A DNA stretch of 36,538 nt, from contig QHUA01000108.1 of assembly GCA_003221805.1 (NCBI GenBank), forward strand, positions 1 through 36,538, written 5' to 3'. The stretch's first letter is position 1, and each line of letters starts with the position of its first letter. The translations under genes were made by a program, and so were the position numbers. The notes below the pieces were generated by a model, which saw only the letters and a list, made by a program, of their open reading frames with translations, was not told the origin of the DNA and did no database searches. The stretch comes from Gemmatimonadota bacterium. GTDB lineage: Bacteria; Gemmatimonadota; Gemmatimonadetes; Gemmatimonadales; Gemmatimonadaceae. Positions 16,133-22,646 of this stretch are shown here, in pieces.

Positions 16133-16951
16133 ATGGTTTACGGCGATGACGCGGGATTCCGCATGCTGACGGAGAAGATCACGCGCGATCGAGGATTCCG
16201 CTGCTCCAGTTACAAGGACAAATGCCTGCGCAGGCGCGTAGCAGTGCGGATGCGCGCGAAGCAGACCACGAGTCACGCGGAGTATGCCAGCATTCTTGAC
16301 CACGATCCGCGAGAGTACGATCGGCTGATCCGGTCCCTCACGGTCAATGTGACGAAGTTCTTCCGCAACTGGGACACTTACTCGGTCATCGAGAAGAAAG
16401 TGATTCCTGCCTTGTGGGAACGCAGCGACGAGGAACTGCGCGTCTGGAGCGCCGGGTGTGCGTCCGGAGAGGAGCCTTACTCGCTTGGCATCCTCATGCA
16501 CAAGCACGCAAAGGAGACCAGGTCAACCTCCCATCTCGACAGCGTGTCCATTCTCGGCACCGACATCGACGGTGAATGCCTCGGCGAGGCGCAACGTGCG
16601 TTTTACGCGGAATCGGCGCTCGGGGACACACCGGCTTCGTTGCGCACGGAATACTTTCCCGAAATGGCAGGCCTGCACACGATGCTGCCGGAAGTCCGTC
16701 GTCTGGTGACGTTCGAGTGCAACGATTTGCTCAGCTACCAGGCACCGACGCAAAACGTTCACCTGTTGGTGTGCCGGAACGTCATCATCTACTTCGAGCG
16801 CGAAGCGCAGGACGCGCTATTCGCGGAATTTCATCGCCTGCTGGCGCCTGGCGGGTTCCTGGTGCTGGGAAAGGTCGAGTCGCTGCTCGGTGATGCGCGG
16901 AGCCTCTTCACGCCCGTCAATGCGCGCGAGCGCGTCTTCCAAAAGGCGTAG
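16133..16951 (+). CDS. cheR: CheR chemoreceptor glutamate methyltransferase
   Basis: A 272-residue S-adenosylmethionine-dependent O-methyltransferase that methylates receptor glutamates for adaptation. The all-helical N-terminal domain includes CLRRRVAVRM and NVTKFFRN (72-79). The SAM-binding core has SAGCASGEEPYS (106-117), an acidic ribose-binding site at TDID (143-146) and CRNVIIYF (214-221). It ends with the typical GGFLVLGKVESL. There is no C-terminal TPR. Length agrees with canonical CheR (about 270-285). The start is ATG, 9 nt after the preceding stop. A functional methyltransferase implies a methylated receptor somewhere in the genome, although none is in the window. Confidence 0.95.
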   Translation: MVYGDDAGFRMLTEKITRDRGFRCSSYKDKCLRRRVAVRMRAKQTTSHAEYASILDHDPREYDRLIRSLTVNVTKFFRNWDTYSVIEKKVIPALWERSDEELRVWSAGCASGEEPYSLGILMHKHAKETRSTSHLDSVSILGTDIDGECLGEAQRAFYAESALGDTPASLRTEYFPEMAGLHTMLPEVRRLVTFECNDLLSYQAPTQNVHLLVCRNVIIYFEREAQDALFAEFHRLLAPGGFLVLGKVESLLGDARSLFTPVNARERVFQKA

Positions 16952-16959
16952 GGCTGGCG

Positions 16960-18008
16960 ATGGCTGACGCGACCGAAAAAAGCACGACCGTCCTCGTCGT
17001 CGACGACAGCGCCTTCATGCGCCGGCTGATCGCCGAGCTGGTGGAATCTAGCGGAACATTTCGCGTGGTCGGTACGGCGGGGGACGGAATCGAGGCGCTG
17101 CAGAAAATCCGCGAGCTCAAACCAGATGTCGTTACTCTCGACATCGAGATGCCACGTCTGAACGGGCTCCAGGCCCTTGAGCAGATCATGGCGGAGATGC
17201 CGCGTCCAGTAGTAATGCTGAGCGCGGCCGGTTCCGAGCTGGGGAACGAGATGACGCTGCGCGCGCTCGAGCGCGGCGCGCTCGAGTTCGTGCGCAAGCC
17301 ATCGGGTCCGGTGAGCATCGATCTCGCGTCGGTGCGCGAGCAGCTGATGTCGGCGCTCGACGCGGCGCGGGCCGTGAACATGAAAGGGATTCGCGCGCCG
17401 GCGCCGCCTCCGCAACCACCGCATGCGGAACCTGCGCCGCGGAAATCGGCCGACGCGGCGACGAGGGTGGTGGCAATCGCGTCCTCCACGGGCGGCCCGC
17501 GCGCGCTGGCGGAAATCATTCCTCACCTGCCCGAAGACCTGGGCGCGGCGGTCGTGATCGTCCAGCACATGCCTCGCGAGTTCACCAGGTTGCTGGCGCA
17601 ACGTCTCGATGCCATGGGTCAGCTGTCGTCTATGTGGCGCCCGGTGGATATCACATTACGCTGGGCGGCGGCGCCGGAAACGCTTCGATTCAGCTCGACA
17701 CCTCGGCGCCGATGTGGGGAGTGAGGCCGGCAGCAGATCCGCTTTTCTTCTCTGTTGCCGACACTTTCGGTCGTGCGGCGATTGGTGTTGTGCTGACAGG
17801 TATGGGAAGGGACGGCGCAGAAGGGCTACGCAAGATCAGGCAAGCCGGTGGCGCGGGAATCGTGCAGGACCGGGAAAGCTCGATCATTTACGGAATGCCG
17901 CAGGCCGCGCTGGCGGTGGCCGGGGCGGACCGCGTGGCGACCGTGAACGAGATCGCGCCGCTTATCACCGAGCTGTGCGTCGACAGGACGCGAGGTATTG
18001 GCGTGTGA
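16960..18008 (+). pseudogene. cheB: cheB protein-glutamate methylesterase, disrupted by an internal out-of-frame deletion
   Basis: The receiver domain (Asp15-Asp16, phospho-acceptor Asp61 in LDIEMP, RKP near 111) and the first half of the methylesterase domain are read in one frame from 16960. They include IASSTGG with the catalytic serine and VQHMPREFT with the catalytic histidine. That frame then ends at a TGA at 17722-17724 after about 30 unrelated residues. The rest ([36 protein letters not shown] with the catalytic Asp, YGMPQAA) continues in another frame from about 17628 to 18008. In CheB about 20 residues normally lie between RLD and VYVAPGG; here 17 nt remain. This implies loss of roughly 43 nt near 17616-17632. 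It may be real gene decay or an assembly error. The first product lacks the catalytic aspartate. Confidence 0.9.
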
Positions 18009-18041
18009 TTATGAAGTCAACGAACGAGGGATGCACCCACG

Positions 18042-19160
18042 ATGCGTAGGATCCTTGTAACAGGCGCCGCCGGATTCATTGGCAGCAATTTCGTCCAGTT
18101 CTGGGCGGAGCATCACCCAGCCGACAAGATCATCGGACTGGATGCGCTGACGTACGCCGGCAACCTGGCGAGTCTTGAACCGGTCGCGAAGCACGAGCGG
18201 TTCACTTTCGTCAAGGGTGACATCCGCGATGGCGACGCAGTGCGCGACATCCTCAAGCGCGAGGGCATCGACACCATCGTGCACTTCGCGGCGGAATCGC
18301 ACGTCGACAGATCGATCCACGGCCCCGATCCGTTCATCGACACCAACGTCAGAGGCACCCACGAGCTGCTGAAAGCGGCGCGCGCGGTATGGACGGAAGA
18401 CTGGTCAGGAGGAGCGCGACGATTCCATCACATCTCGACCGATGAGGTCTACGGAACCCTCAGCCCGACCGCGCCGGCGTTCACGGAAGAGAACGCGTAT
18501 GCCCCAAATTCTCCGTATGCGGCGAGTAAGGCGGGGTCAGACCATCTCGTCCGCGCATACCATCACACGTATGGCCTGCCGGTCACGACCACGAACTGCT
18601 CCAACAACTACGGTCCCTATCACTTTCCGGAAAAGCTGATACCGCTCACGATCGTGAACGCGCTCGATGGGAAGCAGTTGCCGGTCTATGGCGACGGACT
18701 TCAGATTCGCGACTGGCTATACGTGCGCGACCATTGTCGCGGCATCGAGAGAGTGCTGGAAAAGGGGCGCGTCGGAGAGACCTACAATCTCGGGGGAAGC
18801 GCCGAGCGAAAGAATCTCGACGTCGTCAAAGCGATCTGTGCTGACATCAACAAGATTTTTGCGGCGGACGAGAAGACGCGCGAGCGGTTTCCGAAATGTC
18901 CCGCCGCTCTTGGCGGCGACACTGCGGAGCTCATCCAGTTCGTGAAGGATCGCCCGGGGCATGACCGACGCTACGCGATCGACGCGATGAAGGCCACGCT
19001 GGAGACCGGCTATGGGCCGTCGGAGTCATTCGAGACCGGGCTCTTGAAAACGGTCAAATGGTACGTCGCAAACGAGGGCTGGTGGCGCGCAGTCATGGAT
19101 GGCAGTTACCGCGATTGGGTCGAACTCAACTACGCCAGTCCGAAGAAATCCAAGAGGTAG
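18042..19160 (+). CDS. rfbB: dTDP-glucose 4,6-dehydratase
   Basis: A 372-residue extended short-chain dehydrogenase that converts dTDP-glucose to dTDP-4-keto-6-deoxyglucose in nucleotide-sugar (rhamnose-type) synthesis for surface polysaccharide. The NAD-binding Gly motif is at 8-14 (GAAGFIG) and the active-site TDE is 133-135 (HISTDEVYG). The catalytic Tyr159 and Lys163 lie in [22 protein letters not shown] and the late ETYNLGG are RfbB-specific. Length is slightly above the usual 330-360. GAGGG at 18026-18030 may be the ribosome binding site. Partners rfbA, rfbC and rfbD are not adjacent. It ends the plus-strand run from yggS and is followed by the long palindrome. Confidence 0.95.
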   Translation: MRRILVTGAAGFIGSNFVQFWAEHHPADKIIGLDALTYAGNLASLEPVAKHERFTFVKGDIRDGDAVRDILKREGIDTIVHFAAESHVDRSIHGPDPFIDTNVRGTHELLKAARAVWTEDWSGGARRFHHISTDEVYGTLSPTAPAFTEENAYAPNSPYAASKAGSDHLVRAYHHTYGLPVTTTNCSNNYGPYHFPEKLIPLTIVNALDGKQLPVYGDGLQIRDWLYVRDHCRGIERVLEKGRVGETYNLGGSAERKNLDVVKAICADINKIFAADEKTRERFPKCPAALGGDTAELIQFVKDRPGHDRRYAIDAMKATLETGYGPSESFETGLLKTVKWYVANEGWWRAVMDGSYRDWVELNYASPKKSKR

Positions 19161-19370
19161 GACTGCAGATTGCGCATTGCGGACCAAGTGCATTGCGGAC
19201 TGCTGACTGACTACGCATTGGGGGACTAACTGCGGATTGGTGGACTGTGCGGATTGCGAGTTTCGGACTAAGTCATCAATCCGAAGTAGGTCTCCCAATC
19301 CGCAATTAGTCAGCAGTCCGCAATGCCGTTGGTCCGCACCCCGCAGCAGTTAGTCCGCAGTCCTCAGTCC
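19161..19370. repeat. Long imperfect palindrome built from a reused word
   Basis: Begins directly after the rfbB stop. Core arms 19179-19222 and 19294-19337 pair at about 38 of 44 positions. Pairing continues inward at about 20 of 30 positions (about 19224-19253 with 19262-19292) and weakly outward to 19161 and about 19370. The words ATTGCGGAC and GCGGATTG recur within an arm. There is no coding potential and no T-tract. It could end rfbB transcription, separate the two units, or be a dispersed palindromic element. A second palindrome with the same design but different sequence lies at 35727-35892. Confidence 0.8.
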
Positions 19371-19383
19371 CTCAGCAGTTGGG

Positions 19384-19412
19384 TTGACAGGCATTTGGGC
19401 GCACCCTAGACT
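19384..19412 (+). promoter_or_regulatory. Sigma70-type promoter
   Basis: A perfect TTGACA (19384-19389), a 17-nt spacer, and TAGACT (19407-19412, four of six with the first, second and last bases kept). Transcription would begin at about 19418-19420, two to four bases before the ATG at 19422. It is the best canonical promoter in the window. It may drive the small ORF, the former tRNA-Val, and perhaps the downstream secreted TPR gene and dcw cluster. Confidence 0.65.
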
Positions 19413-19421
19413 CCCTCGCTT

Positions 19422-19673
19422 ATGGCCAAAACTGATCTCGCAAGTGGGCCACGCACCGGACGCGAAACTGGCACGCGCCGCTCCTGGCTTTATTGGACTA
19501 TCGCAACAATAGTGTTGCTCGCCGGCTTCGCCGACCTCGCGCGAGGCGGTGAGACGCTTGCCCCGATTCTCCTGGTTATCGGGTATTGCGTGCTGGTCCC
19601 GCTGGCCATTCTTTTAGAGCGCCTGCCTTACACGCAGGATGTCGGGGGTTCGAGTCCCTCCTCGCCCACTTAA
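19422..19673 (+). CDS. Small two-helix membrane protein running into a tRNA remnant
   Basis: An 83-residue ORF of unknown function. Residues 1-21 are polar and basic, and two hydrophobic helices are visible at about 22-40 (WLYWTIATIVLLAGFADLA) and 46-65 (LAPILLVIGYCVLVPLAILL). From residue 66 on (ERLPYTQDVGGSSPSSPT) the codons are tRNA-Val sequence read in frame, so the natural C terminus has probably been replaced. The likely ancestral arrangement is a short membrane-protein gene just upstream of tRNA-Val, with the intervening bases lost. A strong promoter ends 10 nt before the ATG, so the mRNA would be almost leaderless. Expression is plausible but unproven. Confidence 0.5.
   Translation: MAKTDLASGPRTGRETGTRRSWLYWTIATIVLLAGFADLARGGETLAPILLVIGYCVLVPLAILLERLPYTQDVGGSSPSSPT
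19617..19668 (+). pseudogene. tRNA-Val(UAC) fragment lacking the 5' part
   Basis: The 3' side of the D stem (GAGC, 19617-19620) is followed by a perfect anticodon stem CCTGC/GCAGG (19622-19626 and 19634-19638). The seven-base loop holds anticodon TAC (19629-19631). The variable loop is ATGTC, the T arm is GGGGG-TTCGAGT-CCCTC (19644-19660), and the acceptor 3' strand CTCGCCC with discriminator A ends at 19668. No CCA is encoded. The 5' acceptor strand (GGGCGAG expected), the D-stem 5' strand and most of the D loop are absent upstream, where coding-like sequence stands. As it is, the gene cannot fold into a complete tRNA. Confidence 0.85.
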
Positions 19674-19692
19674 GGAAAGGGACCCACGGATT

Positions 19693-19728
19693 GGGAGGTG
19701 GGGTAAGAATGTTTACTGATTTGGAGGT
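19693..19728 (+). promoter_or_regulatory. Two ribosome binding sites for alternative starts
   Basis: GGGAGGTG at 19693-19700 sits 8 nt before ATG 19709. GGAGGT at 19723-19728 sits 7 nt before TTG 19736 in the same frame. The first gives a nine-residue acidic N-terminal extension; the second gives a conventional signal peptide. Confidence 0.55.
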
Positions 19729-21409
19729 TAAACCATTGCAGGTAAGTCTACGTCATTCAGGTCTCATCCTCGCCGCCGTCGCGACGATGGGATCTGCCCC
19801 GTTGGTGGCGCAGAGTACCAAAACCGGCGACCGAGTCATGATCCCGACGCTTCAGAGCTCGGACAAAGACCTCGGGGTCCAGGCAGCTGAGGCCATCAGG
19901 AGTCAGCTGTCGAAGCAGACCAACATTCGCGACCTGGTAGTCGTCCCGAAGGCCGACATCAACAACAGTCTTCAGTCGTCGGGCTACTCTACCACTGAGG
20001 CGCTTGCACCGGGCGATGCCAAAGCGTTGGCGACGCTCGTCCGCGCGCCGCAGTATCTCGAAGGGGCCGTCACGCGGACGCCCACCGGATACAAGATTGA
20101 TTCGCGTCTCATCATCTCGCGCGACATGAACAAAGGCCAGGTTTTGCCTCCCGCTCAAGCGTCCAAGCTTGACGACGCGGCGGGCCAGGTAGCCAAGTCA
20201 ATCAGAGACGCGCGGCGCCAGTTGGGCGCCGAAGAGGAGTGCCACAACGACGTGGCGCAGGGCAAGTATCAGGAGGCGGTCGCCGCCGCTCGCAAAGGGC
20301 TTGCTGGTTATCCCAACGCGAACATCGTCGCTGCTTGCCTCGCCGAGGCGTATAACGCGCTCAAGATGCCGGATTCGGTAATCGCGGTTGCCGAGCGGAT
20401 CCGCGCCAACGATACGCGCAACATTCCTGCGCTGAAGATGCTCGCCGAGACTTACGGCACCAAGAACGATACTACCAAGCGGTTGCAGGTTCTCAGCCTT
20501 CTCGCTGCGGCCGATCCGACCAACATTCGACTGATCCAGGATGTCGTCGCCGACATGGCGAGACTGGGTCACCCGGAATTGGCGGTGCCCCTCATGCGCG
20601 ATTTGCTCCAGAACAATCCGGGCGATCCGCAGCTGCTCAACCTGGCGTGGCTGGTCTACCTGAACGCGAAGGACTACGGGGGAGCGATCAACGTCGGCAC
20701 CGAGATGGTTCGCGTCGACACCGCTCAGGCCACCGCCGACTACTATTCACGACTCGCCGCGGCTTATCTGGCCATCAACCAGCCGCAGAAGGCTTCTGAA
20801 GTAGCGGCTCTCGCGGCGAGGAAGTACCCGGGGGACGCGAGCATCCAGCTTTTCAATGCCCAGGCACTTTACAAGGCCGGCCAGTTGCAACAGGCCGAGG
20901 ACGCCGCGAAGAAGGCTGTCGCGGCTAACCCGAAGAATGCGCAGGGCTATTTCCTCCTCGCGACGATACAGGGCGCGTTGAACAAGGGCGACGACCTGGC
21001 GAATACGCTTCAGACCGCGAGGACCAACGGCGCCGATCCGGGTTCGCTCTCGCAGTTAGCGTTGAAGGCGGGCAGCGATGCATATAAGGCGGCCACCGCC
21101 TCGAAGGAAATCGCCGATTACCAAAAGGCGATCAAGTTCCTCCAGCTCTCTGATCAGTTGCAGTCTTCTGCCGACGCCAAGTTCCTGATCGGCGCCAGCG
21201 CTTTCTCCGTCGGCCAGACGGCGACGATCTCGGCGAACGAGAAGCGCAGCTGCGACCTGGCAAGAACGGCTCGCGATGCGTTCAACCTCGCGTCGATGAA
21301 TCTGCCCGCTGGCGGACAGAAGTACCCGAACGAGGCTGCTCAGCTCATGACGGCGATCCCGCAGTTCACGCCCGCTGTCGACAATGAGGTGAAGCGCTTC
21401 TGTAAGTGA
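19709..21409 (+). CDS. Secreted TPR protein with an N-terminal TolB-like domain
   Basis: 566 residues from ATG 19709. A signal peptide is evident (hydrophobic LILAAVATMGSAPLVAQS, cleavage likely after AQ or nearby). Starting at TTG 19736 would give the better n-region, MQVSLRHSG. After the signal, about 100 residues (DRVMIPTLQSSDKDLGVQAA ... YLEGAVTRTP) resemble the N-terminal TolB/CsgG-type fold that precedes TPR arrays in many envelope proteins. TPR-like helices cover most of the rest (about 180-480). Two cysteines lie near the end. Its stop overlaps the GTG of rsmH, placing it at the head of the dcw cluster where mraZ often stands. An envelope or periplasmic role is inferred; the precise function is unknown. 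Confidence 0.75.
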   Translation: MFTDLEVKPLQVSLRHSGLILAAVATMGSAPLVAQSTKTGDRVMIPTLQSSDKDLGVQAAEAIRSQLSKQTNIRDLVVVPKADINNSLQSSGYSTTEALAPGDAKALATLVRAPQYLEGAVTRTPTGYKIDSRLIISRDMNKGQVLPPAQASKLDDAAGQVAKSIRDARRQLGAEEECHNDVAQGKYQEAVAAARKGLAGYPNANIVAACLAEAYNALKMPDSVIAVAERIRANDTRNIPALKMLAETYGTKNDTTKRLQVLSLLAAADPTNIRLIQDVVADMARLGHPELAVPLMRDLLQNNPGDPQLLNLAWLVYLNAKDYGGAINVGTEMVRVDTAQATADYYSRLAAAYLAINQPQKASEVAALAARKYPGDASIQLFNAQALYKAGQLQQAEDAAKKAVAANPKNAQGYFLLATIQGALNKGDDLANTLQTARTNGADPGSLSQLALKAGSDAYKAATASKEIADYQKAIKFLQLSDQLQSSADAKFLIGASAFSVGQTATISANEKRSCDLARTARDAFNLASMNLPAGGQKYPNEAAQLMTAIPQFTPAVDNEVKRFCK

Positions 21410-22356
21410 TCGACTCCGACACCGTGACCGGCCGGTGGGACAGCTCCTACCATGCGCCGGTCCTGGTCGAAGAGGTGGTGGGGCTGTTTGAAGGCGCAAA
21501 GGAAATATTGGATTGCACGCTGGGCGGGGGTGGTCACGCCGAGGCCCTGCTGGCGTCCGGCTCATCGGTCGTCGCGATAGATCGCGACGAGGCAGCAATA
21601 AACGAAGCTCGAGAGCGGCTGGCGTCCTACGAGACGTCCGGCCGCTTTCGAGCTTTACGGGGCAATTTCGGTGAGATCGACCACTTCCCGGAACTCATTG
21701 GCCGGTCGTTCGACGGCATCCTGGCCGACCTCGGTGTGTCCTCACACCAGATCGACGCCGACGATCGAGGTTTCTCTTTTCGCCCTGGCGCGTTACTCGA
21801 CATGAGGATGGACCGTCGTGCTCCGGGCACCGCAGCTGATTTGCTCAACACCCTCGATGAAGCCGATTTGTCCCACATTTTTCACGACTACGGAGACGAG
21901 CCGCGCGCCGGCCGCCTTGCCCGCGAGATCGTACGTCGCCGCGCGAGAAAACCGATGCGCCTGAGCGACGATCTCGTCGACGCAATTCGCGGGGCTTATG
22001 GCGCGCGAACTGGTCCCGCGGACTTCGCGCGACTCTTTCAGGCGGTGCGCATCGCGGTGAACGACGAGCTCACCACACTGGAGAAAGCATTGCCGCTTCT
22101 GCGGGAGAAGCTTCAGCCCGGAGGATTGCTGGTCGTGATCGCTTATCACTCGGGCGAGGATCGCCTCGTGAAGCACACCATGCGGGAGTGGAGTCTGGAC
22201 TGCATCTGCCCACCAAGGCAGCTGACCTGTACTTGTCGGGGGAAAGCACTCGGCGGACTGGTCAACAAGCGCCCCATCAAGGCCAGTCAAGTTGAGATGG
22301 CTATCAACCCGCGCTCGCGGAGCGCCAGGTTAAGGGCATGGCGAAAGGCGGCGTAG
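21406..22356 (+). CDS. rsmH: 16S rRNA (cytosine-1402-N4)-methyltransferase
   Basis: A 316-residue RsmH/MraW methyltransferase acting on 16S rRNA C1402. The entry HAPVLVEEVV, the SAM-binding LDCTLGGGGHAEALL, the acidic VVAIDRDEAA, and DLGVSSHQIDADDRGFSF are diagnostic. FARLFQAVRIAVNDEL and the C-terminal Cys-rich CICPPRQLTCTCRG plus RSRSARLRAWRKA complete the family pattern. The usual S-[FY]-H-S-L-E-D-R segment reads AYHSGEDR here. The start is GTG, overlapping the preceding stop. The end overlaps ftsL by 19 nt. It is the conserved first or second gene of dcw clusters; mraZ is missing. Confidence 0.95.
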   Translation: MIDSDTVTGRWDSSYHAPVLVEEVVGLFEGAKEILDCTLGGGGHAEALLASGSSVVAIDRDEAAINEARERLASYETSGRFRALRGNFGEIDHFPELIGRSFDGILADLGVSSHQIDADDRGFSFRPGALLDMRMDRRAPGTAADLLNTLDEADLSHIFHDYGDEPRAGRLAREIVRRRARKPMRLSDDLVDAIRGAYGARTGPADFARLFQAVRIAVNDELTTLEKALPLLREKLQPGGLLVVIAYHSGEDRLVKHTMREWSLDCICPPRQLTCTCRGKALGGLVNKRPIKASQVEMAINPRSRSARLRAWRKAA

Positions 22357-22646
22357 CGCTTCGAGGGCGGAGTCTCGTCGGGCTGATACTCGGCGCGTTC
22401 GTCCTGATCGCGCTGGCGATCGTGTGGCGCAGAACGATCGGCATCAGCCAGTCGGAACAGCTCGCGGTGATCGACGCGAAGCGCGTCAATCTGGAAAGCG
22501 AGCGCGCGCGACTGGACGCGGAAATCCGCGACGCATCGAGCAGGCAGAATCTCGGAACCGCCGTAGAGCGGCGACTCGGGATGCACGTTCCGACGGACAA
22601 GCAGGTTGTCATCCTCCCCAGAGTGCGGCCGGATGAAGCGCCCTAG
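22338..22646 (+). CDS. ftsL: FtsL-like cell-division membrane protein
   Basis: A 102-residue bitopic protein. A short basic cytoplasmic tail is followed by one membrane helix (about 12-31, SLVGLILGAFVLIALAIVW). A heptad-rich periplasmic segment (IDAKRVNLESERARLDAEI) and a final EXRLGMHVP-like turn (AVERRLGMHVPTDKQ) complete it. That pattern and its position between rsmH and ftsI identify FtsL despite low primary conservation. FtsL pairs with a FtsB/DivIC-type partner and activates FtsW-FtsI. It overlaps rsmH by 19 nt and ftsI by 14 nt. No ftsB is in the window. Confidence 0.87.
   Translation: MAKGGVALRGRSLVGLILGAFVLIALAIVWRRTIGISQSEQLAVIDAKRVNLESERARLDAEIRDASSRQNLGTAVERRLGMHVPTDKQVVILPRVRPDEAP

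Noticed and set aside
17634-18008. Independent gene encoding a stand-alone CheB C-terminal domain
   Set aside because: It begins in the middle of the VYVAPGG strand, lacks a Shine-Dalgarno sequence and has no catalytic serine or histidine. It is the second half of the frameshifted cheB.
19161-19370. CRISPR array or integron attC site
   Set aside because: The repeated words are short, irregular and mutually inverted, without uniform spacers. There is no cas gene, integrase or cassette structure.
19590-19668. A complete, functional tRNA-Val gene
   Set aside because: No upstream sequence pairs with the acceptor strand CTCGCCC. The nearest D-stem-like GCTG has a mismatch and an oversized loop, so only the 3' part is present.
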